The notes under the pieces are model-generated. The model saw nothing but the letters and a program-made list of their open reading frames with translations, had not been told where the DNA came from and made no database searches. From assembly GCA_016125045.1 (NCBI GenBank), contig WGML01000002.1, forward strand, positions 1 to 64,000: 64,000 nucleotides of DNA, given 5' to 3'. Each line of letters begins with the position of its first letter. Position 1 is the first letter of the stretch. The DNA is from a bacterium (lineage in GTDB: Bacteria > Pseudomonadota > Alphaproteobacteria > Caulobacterales > Hyphomonadaceae). The position numbers were made by a program, and so were the translations under genes. Positions 8,091 through 17,730 of the stretch are shown here, in pieces.

Positions 8091-9041
8091 ATGCGCGACT
8101 ATGTGGTTCGACGTCTGCTGGCGCTGATCCCGACGTTGTTCTTTGCAAGCCTCATCGTGTTTCTCGCGATCCGCATGATCCCGGGCGATGTGATCGACGT
8201 CATGCTGGCGCAGAATGACATCGCGACCGACGCCGACCGCGCGGCGCTGGAGGCGGCGCTCGGCCTCGATCGTCCGGTGCTCGAGCAGTATTTCGTGTGG
8301 GCCGGGAAGGCGCTTCAGGGCGATCTCGGCAACTCTCTGTGGCAGAACACATCCGTGTCGGGGCTGCTCGCCGAACGGATACCCATCACCTTCGAGCTTG
8401 GCGCGCTCGCGCTGCTCGTGTCGATCAGCGTCGCGATTCCGATCGGCATCTACTCCGCGATGCGGCAGGACACGGCGGGGGACTATATCGCGCGATCCTT
8501 CTCGCTGATCATGCTCGCCGTGCCGGGCTTCTGGCTCGGCACGCTAGTGATGGTGTTCCCCTCCGTGTGGTGGCGCTGGTCGCCGGAACTGGAATTCGTC
8601 GGGCTGTTCGAGGACCCGATCCGCAATCTCAGCCATATCATCGTGCCGGCGGTGATCCTCGGCCTGTCGATGTCGGCGGTGACGATGCGGATGACGCGCA
8701 CAATGATGCTGGAGGTGATGCGGCAGGACTATATCCGCACGGCGCGCGCCAAGGGGCTGAGCGAGAACATGGTGGTGTTCCGTCATGCGCTGCGCAACAG
8801 CCTGATTCCGGTCGTCACGCTGATCGGGTTGCAGGCGCCGCTGCTGATCGGCGGCGCGGTGATCCTCGAGCAGATTTTCGTCGTGCCGGGCATGGGCCTG
8901 CTGCTGCTGGAGGCGGTGTCGCAGCGCGACTATCCGATCGTGACCGGCGTCTTCCTGGTGGTCGGCGTCGCGGTGCTGCTGATCAATCTGGCGGTCGATA
9001 TCTCCTATGGGTTCCTTGATCCGAGGGTGCGCCGCCAGTGA
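8091..9041 (+). CDS. Peptide-type ABC transporter permease, DppB/OppB family
   Basis: This 316-residue inner-membrane permease shows the OppB/DppB architecture. It starts MRDYVVRRLLALIPTLF, has about six transmembrane helices, and has the periplasmic loop with LGLDRPVLEQYFVW. The EAA-type cytoplasmic loop near residues 210-235 (RTARAKGLSENMVVFRHALR) docks to the ATPases. It is the first gene of a five-gene importer operon. The next gene starts at a GTG that overlaps its stop. The cargo could be a di- or oligopeptide or another small solute; the family alone does not settle it. Confidence 0.93.
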   Translation: MRDYVVRRLLALIPTLFFASLIVFLAIRMIPGDVIDVMLAQNDIATDADRAALEAALGLDRPVLEQYFVWAGKALQGDLGNSLWQNTSVSGLLAERIPITFELGALALLVSISVAIPIGIYSAMRQDTAGDYIARSFSLIMLAVPGFWLGTLVMVFPSVWWRWSPELEFVGLFEDPIRNLSHIIVPAVILGLSMSAVTMRMTRTMMLEVMRQDYIRTARAKGLSENMVVFRHALRNSLIPVVTLIGLQAPLLIGGAVILEQIFVVPGMGLLLLEAVSQRDYPIVTGVFLVVGVAVLLINLAVDISYGFLDPRVRRQ

Positions 9042-9988
9042 CCCCGCCAGTGACGCCGACCGTGACGCCGCCCGTGCTTCAATCATCCGCCGCGATGGCG
9101 TCGGCCTCGGGGGCGTCGCCGGGGGCGGCGGGAATGCGCGCCGGTGTCGGCGGCTTCGTGCGCCGGCTGATCCGCGAGAAGCCGCTCGGCGCGGTCGGCG
9201 GCGGCGTGTTCCTGTTCTTTCTGGTGTGCGGGCTGTTCGCGCAGGTGCTCGCGCCCTACGGCGCCAATGACGCCGACCTGACGCGACGCCTGCTCGCGCC
9301 GTCGATGACGCATCCGTTCGGGACCGACAATCTGGGGCGGGACGTGTTCTCCCGCGTGCTGCTCGGCGCGCAGGTGTCGATGGTGGTGGCGGTCACGGCC
9401 GCGGGTCTTGCGACGGTTGTGTCGGTGCTGATCGGGTTCGTCGGCGGATATTTTGGCGGCCGCACGGACATGCTGATCCAGCGCATGGTCGACGCCTGGA
9501 TGACCTTTCCGGATCTTGTGCTGCTGATCGTCGTGGTCTCGATCGTCGGGCCGGGAATGATGCAGATCGTGGTGGTGCTGGGGCTGCTCTACGGGATCGG
9601 CGGCTCGCGGATCGTGCGCGGCGCGGTGATGCAGGTGCGCGAGACGATGTACACGCGCGCGGCGCTGTCGCTCGGAGCGAGCCCACTGCATGTCCTGTGG
9701 ACGCACGTGCTGCCGAATGTCGCGCCGGTGCTGATCGTGCTGTTCACGACGCGGCTCGGGGCGGTGATCCTCGCGGAGGCGGGCCTGTCCTTCCTCGGAC
9801 TCGGCGTGCCGCCCCCGGCGCCGACCTGGGGCGGGATGCTGTCCGGGTCGGGACGCAGCTACATGTTTCTTGCGCCGTGGCTCGCGCTCGCACCGGGGCT
9901 TTGTCTCACCATCGTGGTGTACTCGGTCAACATCTTCGGCGACGCGCTGCGCGATCTCCTCGATCCGAGAATGAGGGGCGCCCGATGA
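9038..9988 (+). CDS. Peptide-type ABC transporter permease, DppC/OppC family
   Basis: This 316-residue inner-membrane permease pairs with the preceding DppB-type protein. A low-complexity Pro/Thr/Ala-rich N-terminus of about 40 residues precedes RRLIREKPLGAVGGGVFLFF. The DppC signature HPFGTDNLGRDVFSRVLLGA is clear, and the EAA loop TRAALSLGASPLHVLWTHVLP is present. The GTG at 9038 was taken because it overlaps the upstream TGA (4 bases). ATG codons further in, such as MASASG, are possible alternatives and would remove part of the low-complexity tail. The stop overlaps the ATG of the binding-protein gene. Confidence 0.92.
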   Translation: MTPPVTPTVTPPVLQSSAAMASASGASPGAAGMRAGVGGFVRRLIREKPLGAVGGGVFLFFLVCGLFAQVLAPYGANDADLTRRLLAPSMTHPFGTDNLGRDVFSRVLLGAQVSMVVAVTAAGLATVVSVLIGFVGGYFGGRTDMLIQRMVDAWMTFPDLVLLIVVVSIVGPGMMQIVVVLGLLYGIGGSRIVRGAVMQVRETMYTRAALSLGASPLHVLWTHVLPNVAPVLIVLFTTRLGAVILAEAGLSFLGLGVPPPAPTWGGMLSGSGRSYMFLAPWLALAPGLCLTIVVYSVNIFGDALRDLLDPRMRGAR

Positions 9989-11693
9989 AGTCCGCCCTCG
10001 TGGCTCTCGCGGCGACGGCCCTTGCGCTTGGCGGCTGCGGCCCGCCGCGCACCTATGATCGGCCGGAACGCTCGTTGGACGATCCGCCCCAGTATGGCGG
10101 CGAGCTGAATGTGGGCACGGTGTATGTGACCCTGTCGGCGCTGTCGTGGGACCCGGCGGACTGGACCTGGAAGAGCAATCACGACACCGGCCTCGTGCGC
10201 GAGCAATTGTTCGCCGCGGACCTCTCGCAGGCGGTGAGCCGTGGCGGGAGCTATCCCTTTGTCGCCGACGCCTACATCCCGCCGGAGGTGATGCGCGGAG
10301 AGCTCGCGGAAAGCTGGGAGTGGGAGGATCCGCTGACGCTCGTCGTCAAGCTGCGCAAGGGGGTGCGGTTCCAGCCGAACGAGGGGGTGGTGGGTCCGCG
10401 CGAGATCGACGCGGGCGACATCGTTGCGACCTATGACTACATCAATGCGAGCCCGAAGAAGATCGGCACCTATTTCGACTTCATGGAAGGGGTCGAGGCG
10501 CGCGACGACCGCACCGTGATCTACCGGTTCAAGACCTACAACGCTGAATGGGCCTACCGGCTCGGCTATGGATACTACACCGGCGCGATCCCCAAGGAGG
10601 CGATCGGCGTCGACCAGAGGGACTGGCGCAACCTTACCGGAACGGGCCCCTACCGGCTGGACCGCTACATTCAGGGCCACACGCAGAGCTTCCGGCGCAA
10701 TGACGATTACTGGGACACCGAGATGGTGGCCGGTGAGCCCCGGAAACTGCCCTTCACCGACCGGGTGACCTATCGGATCATCAAGGACTATTCGACGGTG
10801 ATCACCTATCTGCGCTCGGGCAAGCTCGACATCGTGGAGCAGATCCCGTGGACCTTCGTCGAGCATCTGAAGTCGGTGTCGCCGGAGCTGCAATGGAGCC
10901 GCTGGCTCGCGCCGCAGGGCACCTATATCGCGCTGCGCACCGATAGGCCGCCGCTCGATGACGCGCGCGTGCGGCGGGCGCTGAACATCGCGGTCAACCA
11001 GCAGGAGATGACCGAGCTGCTGGACGGCGGCGATTCCGAACTGATGGCGTTCCCGCAGCATCCCGCGTTCGGGGCCAATTTCCAGCCGCTGGAAGAGATG
11101 CCCGAAAGCGTGAAGGAGCTGTTCGGGTATGATCCCGAGAAAGCCAGGGCGTTGCTTCAGGAGGCGGGGCTGAAGGACGGGTTCGACATCACCGTTCAGG
11201 TGTGCAGCTGCTCGCCGCAGCACATGGACATGCTGCCGCTGATCGAAAGCTACTGGTCGAAGATCGGCGTACGGATGACGATCGAGCCGATGGAGTATGC
11301 GGCTTTCCTGTCCGCCATGACCACCAAGACCCACAAGGCGGGCTATCTCATGAACACCGGGCACGTCTCGCCGACGACGACGCTGCGCAAGAATTTCATG
11401 ACGGGACAGACCTGGAACCCGTCAATGTATTCCGACGCTGATCTCGATCGCCGGCTGGATGCGTTCCTCACCACCCGCGACGAGGAGGAACGTATCCGCG
11501 AGGCGCGGGCGATGACGGTCGAGATTCTCGACCAGGCGCCCTATGTCTGGCTGCCGACGCAATACTACTACACCGCCTGGTGGCCCTGGGTGCGCAATTA
11601 CGGGGGCGAGCTGCGTGCGGGCGCCGTCCGACCGGGACCGATCTATGCGCGCATCTGGATCGACCACGAGCTGAAACGGGAGCTCGGGTTCGA

Positions 11694-11697
<4 letters not shown>
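9985..11697 (+). CDS. ABC transporter substrate-binding lipoprotein, SBP_bac_5 family
   Basis: This 570-residue protein starts with a short signal peptide ending LALGGC, so Cys18 is probably lipidated and the protein is tethered in the periplasm. The rest matches the peptide/nickel-binding cluster C fold: [14 protein letters not shown] near the start, [20 protein letters not shown], the [12 protein letters not shown] segment, and [18 protein letters not shown] in the second lobe. It delivers cargo to the DppB/DppC-type pair. The ATG at 9985 overlaps the stop of the upstream permease gene. The stop overlaps the GTG start of the next ATPase gene, so the operon is tightly coupled. Confidence 0.92.
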
Positions 11698-12656
<959 letters not shown>

Positions 12657-12660
12657 CGCG

Positions 12661-13698
12661 ATGAGGACGAACGCCGCGCCCGGATCGCACCCGCTGCTCT
12701 CGGTCGAGGGGCTGAAGGTGCACTTTCCCGTCACCGAGGGGGTGGTGCTGCCAAGACAGGTCGGGTTGATCAAGGCGGTCGACGGCGTTGATTTCACGAT
12801 CCGCCGGGGCGAGACGTTCAGCATCGTCGGCGAGAGCGGCTGCGGAAAGTCGACCACGGCGCTTGCGATCCTGCGGATGCAGGATGCGAGCGCGGGGCGC
12901 ATCCTGTTTGATGGGGTGGACATCACCGCGCTTGGGCCGGGCGCGATGCGGCCCTGGCGGCGGCGGATGCAGATGGTGTTTCAGGACCCGTTCTCCTCGC
13001 TCAATCCGCGCATGAAGGTCGGCGACATTCTGGCCGAGCCGCTGCGGGTGCACGGCCTCGCCGGCGATCGCGACGCGGCGCGAGCGAAGCTCGACGAGCT
13101 GATGCGCCTCGTCGGCCTGCTGCCTGACATGGCGGAGCGGTATCCGCATGAGTTTTCCGGCGGCCAGCGCCAGCGGATCGCCATCGCGCGTGCGCTGGCG
13201 CTCGAACCGGACCTCGTGATCTGCGACGAGCCGGTGTCGGCGCTGGATGTGTCGATCCGGTCGCAGATCCTGAACCTGCTGATGGAGCTGCAGGAGCGGC
13301 TCGGCCTCGCCTATCTGTTCATCGCGCATGACCTGTCGGTGGTGCGCCACATCTCCGACCGCGTGGCGGTGATGTATCTCGGGCGCATCGTCGAGATCGC
13401 CGAGCGCGACGAGTTGTTCTCCGCACCGAAGCATCCTTATACGCAGGCGCTGCTGTCGGCTGTGCCGATCCCTGATCCTGAAGCCGAAGCGCTGCGGGAG
13501 GAGGCGATGGTGCGGGGCGATCCGCCGAGCCCGCGCAATCCACCGCCCGGCTGCACGTTTCACCCGCGCTGCGCGCACGCCATGGATGTCTGCCGGACGG
13601 ACGAGCCCGTCATGGTCGCGACCGGGACGACGGGACGGGCGACCTGCCACCTCCATGCCGCTAACGACCCGGCGGCGGCTCGTCGCGCGGCGGTGTGA
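12661..13698 (+). CDS. ABC transporter ATP-binding protein, DppF/OppF family
   Basis: This 345-residue ATPase is the second nucleotide-binding subunit of the importer. Visible motifs are Walker [10 protein letters not shown] near residue 57, the Q-loop region [14 protein letters not shown], signature [15 protein letters not shown], Walker [13 protein letters not shown] and switch His [11 protein letters not shown]. The C-terminal domain again has the [17 protein letters not shown] cysteine pattern. It is the last gene of the five-gene operon 8091-13698. The 69 bases after it separate it from the metal-related cluster. Confidence 0.93.
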   Translation: MRTNAAPGSHPLLSVEGLKVHFPVTEGVVLPRQVGLIKAVDGVDFTIRRGETFSIVGESGCGKSTTALAILRMQDASAGRILFDGVDITALGPGAMRPWRRRMQMVFQDPFSSLNPRMKVGDILAEPLRVHGLAGDRDAARAKLDELMRLVGLLPDMAERYPHEFSGGQRQRIAIARALALEPDLVICDEPVSALDVSIRSQILNLLMELQERLGLAYLFIAHDLSVVRHISDRVAVMYLGRIVEIAERDELFSAPKHPYTQALLSAVPIPDPEAEALREEAMVRGDPPSPRNPPPGCTFHPRCAHAMDVCRTDEPVMVATGTTGRATCHLHAANDPAAARRAAV

Positions 13699-13767
13699 CT
13701 GGCGGCGGCGCAAATGCTCGCGGTTTCGTTCATTGTTCGCTGAGACGGATCGGCGTATCGTCCACAG

Positions 13768-14163
13768 ATGATCCGCACGATGGTGCTCGTCCTCTGGACC
13801 CTGTCGGCGTCGCTCTTCGGTTTTGAAGCGGCGGCGGATCACTGCGCCCAGCGCGGCGCGGCCATCACCGCCCAGCATCACGCCGTTGTCGAGCGCGCCG
13901 CCGCGGCCATGACCGACATGCCGTGTCACTCGGGCGAGGCCGCGGCGCCAGCCGATGATGCAAGCCAGCCGTCGCCGGTTCCGGATCACGACGGCAAGTC
14001 CACGACGCCATGCTGCTGCGCGGTGATGTTCGTGCACGCCGCCGCCGTCGAGCCGCCTGTGCTCTCCCAGCAAATGGCGGTGTTCGCCGCGTGGCCTACC
14101 GAGGCCTACATGCACGCCGCCAGCCACGTGCCCGGCGTCGATCCGAGACCCCCTCGCGTCTGA
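13768..14163 (+). CDS. Small exported His/Cys-rich protein (unknown, probable metal handling)
   Basis: I do not recognise the family. The 131-residue product starts with a signal peptide (MIRTMVLVLWTLSASLFGF then AAADH) and has an unusual density of possible metal ligands. These are DHCAQR and AQHHAVVE, then MPCHSGE, PVPDHDG and the triple Cys in TPCCCAVMF. The layout resembles short exported proteins seen beside copper or mercury transport genes (family memory, not a search result). The next three genes run in the same direction and include an HMA protein and a MerT-like membrane protein. A role in binding or sensing a soft metal in the periplasm is therefore the best inference. Confidence 0.65.
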   Translation: MIRTMVLVLWTLSASLFGFEAAADHCAQRGAAITAQHHAVVERAAAAMTDMPCHSGEAAAPADDASQPSPVPDHDGKSTTPCCCAVMFVHAAAVEPPVLSQQMAVFAAWPTEAYMHAASHVPGVDPRPPRV

Positions 14164-14190
14164 TCCCGTTCGTGAACGCGGTGCGCGCCC

Positions 14191-14898
14191 ATGCGCCCTC
14201 CGCAACCGGACCTTTCAGGATCAACACGAGGCACCCAAACCTTGAAACAGCAATCGCGAGCGCTGCTCGCATCGGCCGTCCTGGCCGCCGGCGTTGCGTC
14301 GGCGGGAGAGGCGGACGCCCGACCGGTCTCCTATCCAGGCGGCTGGACGGTCATGCAGATGAACAATGGCGACATGTCATCGTTGCATGTTCACTACTCG
14401 CCGACAGTCACCGACTCGATCGGCTTCTATGGCGAGTCCAACTGGGACGGCGACTGGCGGTTCGCCGGCGTCCAGTACAATCGCCTGGCGAAACGCTGGA
14501 ATGCGCCGGCGTCGCAAGGAAACATCTATCTGAAGCTTGGCGCGGGACAGGCGACGCCCTTTGGCTCGCGCGGCGGCGGATCGGAGGCTGCTGGCTTCGT
14601 CGGCTTCGCGGCGGACTGGGAGACGCGCCGCTGGTTCACGTCCTACGAGGCGCGCGCCTATGAGCTTGGGTTTGACCGGACCTTCCGCCAGTCGGCCCGC
14701 GTCGGCGTCGCGCCTTATCTCGGAGAGGCGGGCGACCTTCACACCTGGCTCATGGTGGAGGTCGAGAACATGCCGGACGCGGACGACAAGGTCACGGTGA
14801 CGCCGCTCGTGCGGCTGTTCCAGGGCGTGCAGCTTGTCGAGATCGGCTACCGCCCCGCGTCCGAGGAGTTCCTGTTCAACTGGGTCTATCGGTATTGA
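14191..14898 (+). CDS. Predicted exported beta-rich protein of a metal-cluster family (unknown function)
   Basis: This protein of up to 235 residues is rich in alternating polar and aromatic strands (YPGGWTVMQMNNGDMSS, ADWETRRWFTSYEARAY) and ends EEFLFNWVYRY. The terminal aromatic residue suits an outer-membrane beta-barrel. From the ATG at 14191 the first 17 residues are not signal-like. Starting at the TTG at 14242, preceded by GAGG at 14228-14231, gives KQQSRALLASAVLAAGVASA, a good signal peptide, so that start is more likely. Close relatives, as I recall them, sit beside HMA-domain and MerT-like genes exactly as here. Function is unknown; passage of metal across the outer membrane is one possibility. 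Confidence 0.7.
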   Translation: MRPPQPDLSGSTRGTQTLKQQSRALLASAVLAAGVASAGEADARPVSYPGGWTVMQMNNGDMSSLHVHYSPTVTDSIGFYGESNWDGDWRFAGVQYNRLAKRWNAPASQGNIYLKLGAGQATPFGSRGGGSEAAGFVGFAADWETRRWFTSYEARAYELGFDRTFRQSARVGVAPYLGEAGDLHTWLMVEVENMPDADDKVTVTPLVRLFQGVQLVEIGYRPASEEFLFNWVYRY

Positions 14899-14912
14899 AG
14901 GAGATCACGCAC

Positions 14913-15257
14913 ATGAAAACGAAACAGTCCATGCTCGCGGCGGTGCTTGTCCTTGGCTTTGCCGCCGCGCCGATGATGCTGTCGGCCCCTGTCGCCAGCG
15001 CGCAGGCGAGCCGAGCCGCAACGTCCGCAGAGACGATCACCGCACGGGTGAACGGAATGGTCTGCGACTTCTGCGCCCAGTCCGTGAAGAAGGTCTTCGG
15101 CAAGGAAGCCGGGGTCACCGACGTCGCCGTCAATCTCAAGTCGGGGACGATCGCGGTGACGCTCGCGCCGGGCGCCACGCTCGGCGACGATACGATCAAG
15201 GCGCTGGTCAAGAAGTCCGGCTATGCGCTCGTGTCGATCGAACGGAGCCGCTCATGA
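14913..15257 (+). CDS. Periplasmic heavy-metal-associated (HMA) domain protein, MerP-like
   Basis: This 114-residue protein has a signal peptide (MKTKQSMLAAVLVLGFAAA to about ASA-QASR) followed by one HMA domain. The metal-binding motif is in NGMVCDFCAQSVKK, a CxxC pair replacing the more common MTCxxC. The domain continues with VAVNLKSGTIAVTL and ends KKSGYALVSIERS. It should bind a soft metal such as Hg(II), Cu(I) or a related ion in the periplasm and pass it on. The ATG at 14913 was chosen over one 18 bases upstream because AAGGAG at 14898-14903 is well spaced. Its TGA overlaps the ATG of the MerT-like gene, which points to direct hand-over. Confidence 0.85.
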   Translation: MKTKQSMLAAVLVLGFAAAPMMLSAPVASAQASRAATSAETITARVNGMVCDFCAQSVKKVFGKEAGVTDVAVNLKSGTIAVTLAPGATLGDDTIKALVKKSGYALVSIERSRS

Positions 15258-15649
15258 CCGCTGACACCGATCCGGTGAAGCCGCCGAGCGTGCTGCCGGC
15301 GACGCTGTCACTGTTCACCTCGGCGTCGACGCTGATCTGCTGCGCCCTGCCGGCGATGCTGGTCAGCCTCGGCATGGGGGCGGTGATGGCCGGGCTGATC
15401 GAGGTCGTGCCGCAGATCACCTGGCTCGGCCAGCACAAGGAGACGGTGTTCACCGTCGCCGGACTGCTGATCGCCGCCGCCGGCTACTGGCAGTGGCGGG
15501 CGCGAAACCTGCCCTGTCCGGTCGATCCGGCGCAGGCGAGGGCGTGCGCGCGACTGCGGACGATCAGCTGGGCGATCTGGTGGGTGTCGGTCATCGCCTA
15601 TCTGGTCGGCGCATTCTTCGCCTTCCTCGCGGCGGACCTCCTGCTCTGA
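15254..15649 (+). CDS. MerT/MerC-like small inner-membrane metal transporter
   Basis: This 131-residue integral membrane protein has about four hydrophobic segments. The first contains a vicinal Cys pair (LICCALPAMLVSLGMG, Cys29-Cys30), as in the first helix of MerT. A second pair, CPVDPAQARAC, lies in a loop, also as in MerT-type transporters that pass Hg(II) from periplasmic MerP to the cytoplasm. The ATG overlaps the stop of the HMA gene by 4 bases. No mercuric reductase (merA) or MerR regulator is visible nearby, so the ion may not be mercury. It is followed by a strong hairpin at 15668-15690. Confidence 0.75.
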   Translation: MTADTDPVKPPSVLPATLSLFTSASTLICCALPAMLVSLGMGAVMAGLIEVVPQITWLGQHKETVFTVAGLLIAAAGYWQWRARNLPCPVDPAQARACARLRTISWAIWWVSVIAYLVGAFFAFLAADLLL

Positions 15650-15667
15650 ACCAGGCTGAGGCGGGGT

Positions 15668-15690
15668 GGGGAGCGGGTTTTCCGCTCCCC
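15668..15690. terminator. Perfect 9-bp hairpin between convergent genes (bidirectional terminator candidate)
   Basis: GGGGAGCGG and CCGCTCCCC form a perfect 9-bp GC-rich stem around a GTTTT loop. It lies between the stop of the MerT-like gene and the stop of the convergent flavin monooxygenase gene. No T-run follows on either strand, so it may terminate weakly or protect 3' ends. Confidence 0.5.
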
Positions 15691-16778
15691 TACACCTCGA
15701 CCTCGAGCGGCCTGTGGTCGATGTGCGGCAGGACATGCCGGGCGAACAGGTCCGCCTCGGCCGCATGCGGGTAGCCGGAGAGGATGAACGCCTCGATCCC
15801 GATCGCCCGGTAGGCGTTGAGCTTGGCGAGAACCTGATCGGGATCGCCCACGATCGCCGCGCCGCAGCCCGATCGCGCCCGGCCGATTCCGGTCCAGAGA
15901 TTGTTCTCCACATAGCCCTCCGAGCCCGCCGCTTCGCGCAGCTCCGCCTGCCGGCGCACGCCGTAGGAGGCGCTGTCGAGCGACCGGTTGCGGATCGCCG
16001 CGCCCTCCGCGTCGTCGAGCCGGGACAGGAGACGGTCGGCCGCCGCCCGCGCCTCGGCTTCCGTGTCGCGGACGACGACATGCACGCGATAGCCGAACCG
16101 CAGGACGCGGCCGCGCGCGGCCGCGCGGGATTTCAGGTCGGCGATGATCTCGGCGACGGTCTCCATCCGGTCCGGCCACATCAGAAAGACGTCGCTCGCC
16201 TCGGCGGCCGCGTCGCGGGCGTCGTCCGAAAGGCCGCCGAAATAGAAGGGCGGACGCCTTCCGCTGACGGTGCGGATGCGCGGCGGGTCGAGCTTCAGCG
16301 TGTAGTGCTCGCCCCGGTGGTCGATGGCCTCGCCGTTCATCAGCCGGGCGAGAATCTGCATCACCTCCACGGTGCGGCGGTAGCGCGGGCCGCTCGCCAT
16401 CTGCTCGCCCGGCAGGTCGCTCGAGATGATGTTGACGGTGAGCCGTCCGCCGAGCATCTGGTCGAGGGTGATGAGCTGGCGGGCGAGCTGCGGAGGATGC
16501 ATCTCGCCGCAGCGAACCGCGGTGAGGAGCCGCATCCGTTTCAGCAGCGGCGCCATGCCCGCGGCGAAAGCGACGCCGTCGATTCCGAGCGCGTAGCCGG
16601 AGGGAAGGAGCAGGTTGTCGAACCCGCCGGTCTCAGCGGTGAGCGCGATGTCGCGGCAGTGTTCGAAACTTGCGCGCAGGGCGGGATCGGGCGCGCCGAG
16701 GAACTCATAATCGTCGTCGCAGAGCGCCGAGAACCAGGAGACTTCGCACGGGGGGTGAGACGATGGCGCGCGGCTCAT
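15690..16778 (-). CDS. LLM-class flavin-dependent monooxygenase, SsuD-like
   Basis: This 362-residue protein resembles FMNH2-dependent alkanesulfonate monooxygenase (SsuD) and other bacterial luciferase-like enzymes that split C-S or oxidise C-C bonds with O2. Family features are VSWFSALCDDDY near the start, DNLLLPSGYALGIDG, the LTAVRCGEMHPPQLARQL segment and RLTVNIISSDLPGEQ. The C-terminal IVGDPDQVLAKLNAYRAIG and FILSGYPHAAEADLFARHVL are also typical. SsuD itself is of similar length. The ATG overlaps the stop of the upstream aldo/keto reductase by 4 bases, so both are translated from one message. No flavin reductase is next to it, and the sulfonate or other substrate is unknown. Confidence 0.88.
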   Translation of the reverse strand: MSRAPSSHPPCEVSWFSALCDDDYEFLGAPDPALRASFEHCRDIALTAETGGFDNLLLPSGYALGIDGVAFAAGMAPLLKRMRLLTAVRCGEMHPPQLARQLITLDQMLGGRLTVNIISSDLPGEQMASGPRYRRTVEVMQILARLMNGEAIDHRGEHYTLKLDPPRIRTVSGRRPPFYFGGLSDDARDAAAEASDVFLMWPDRMETVAEIIADLKSRAAARGRVLRFGYRVHVVVRDTEAEARAAADRLLSRLDDAEGAAIRNRSLDSASYGVRRQAELREAAGSEGYVENNLWTGIGRARSGCGAAIVGDPDQVLAKLNAYRAIGIEAFILSGYPHAAEADLFARHVLPHIDHRPLEVEV

Positions 16779-17683
16779 GGCATCGGGGCTCCTCGTGATG
16801 CGACCAGCACCCTGTACCAGTCGTCTGGACGGATCGTGACCGTGAGGGCGTCGGCGGCGTCGCGGATGCGCTCCGGCCGCTGCGACCCGACGATGGGAAT
16901 CGGGCGCGACGGATGCGCCATGATCCAGGCGAGCGCGGCGGCTGAAACGCTGACGCCGCTGTCCTCAGCGATGGGCTTCAGGGCGTCGGCGACGGCGGCC
17001 TCGCGCGCGTTGGTCGGCCGGGCGAGACGGCCGCCCCCGAGCGGCGACCAGGCGAGCACGGCGAGGCCGCGCTCCATCGCCTGATCGAGCACGCCGTCAA
17101 ACAGGGGATCGATCGCGAGGGCGGAGACCTCCGGCTGCACCGAGGCGAGCGGGAAGGGGAGATGCGCGGCGAGCGCGGCGGTCTGCGCGGGTGTGTGGTT
17201 TGAGACGCCCGCCGCGGCGATCTTGCCGTCGGTGCGCAGGCGCTCCAGCGCGCGGGCGACTTCCGCCGGATGGGCGAGCAGGTCCGGCCGGTGGATCTGA
17301 TAGAGGTCGATGCGCTCGCAGCCGAGGCGTTTGAGCGACGCCTCGCAGGCGGCGACGAGATAGCCGGCGCGGGAATTATAGGGGACGCCCATCTCGATGC
17401 CGCCCTTGCTGGCGAGCACCATCCTGCCGCGCAGGCCCGGGGCTTCCGCTAACACCCGGCCGAGGAGCGCTTCGGCCGCGCCGAAGGGTTCGCCATTGTC
17501 CGGCCCGTAGATGTCGGCGGTGTCGAGAAGATCAAAGCCCGAGTCGAGCGCGGTTTCGACGAGCACGCGGGCGGCGCGGACGTCATGGCCCCGGAACCGC
17601 CACATGCCCCAGGCGATGGGCGATGCGACAAGTCCGCTGTTGCCGAGTTTCCGGCGATCGTGCGACAGGACGTGCTTCGTCAC
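16775..17683 (-). CDS. Aldo/keto reductase
   Basis: This 302-residue (beta/alpha)8 NADPH-dependent oxidoreductase begins RRKLGNSGLVASPIAWGMWRF. The catalytic Tyr lies in LLDTADIYG after the conserved Asp, the Lys in VLASKGGIE, and the catalytic His in IDLYQIHRPD. The cofactor-binding end has PIPIVGSQRPERIRDA. Length and motifs fit the YdhF/Tas-like branch. It is the first gene of a two-gene minus-strand operon with the SsuD-like monooxygenase. It may reduce an aldehyde released by that enzyme, which is what SsuD-type desulfonation would produce (inference). It is divergent from the Gfo/Idh gene across 47 bases. Confidence 0.9.
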   Translation of the reverse strand: MTKHVLSHDRRKLGNSGLVASPIAWGMWRFRGHDVRAARVLVETALDSGFDLLDTADIYGPDNGEPFGAAEALLGRVLAEAPGLRGRMVLASKGGIEMGVPYNSRAGYLVAACEASLKRLGCERIDLYQIHRPDLLAHPAEVARALERLRTDGKIAAAGVSNHTPAQTAALAAHLPFPLASVQPEVSALAIDPLFDGVLDQAMERGLAVLAWSPLGGGRLARPTNAREAAVADALKPIAEDSGVSVSAAALAWIMAHPSRPIPIVGSQRPERIRDAADALTVTIRPDDWYRVLVASRGAPMP

Positions 17684-17730
17684 CCTTCAGTTCCTTCCCG
17701 GTCTCTCCCGGATCGCAATAGAGGCGACCC

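Noticed and set aside
9859..11364. A 501-codon open frame antisense to the SBP_bac_5 gene
   Set aside because: Shadow of the binding-protein gene; no motif and no ribosome site.
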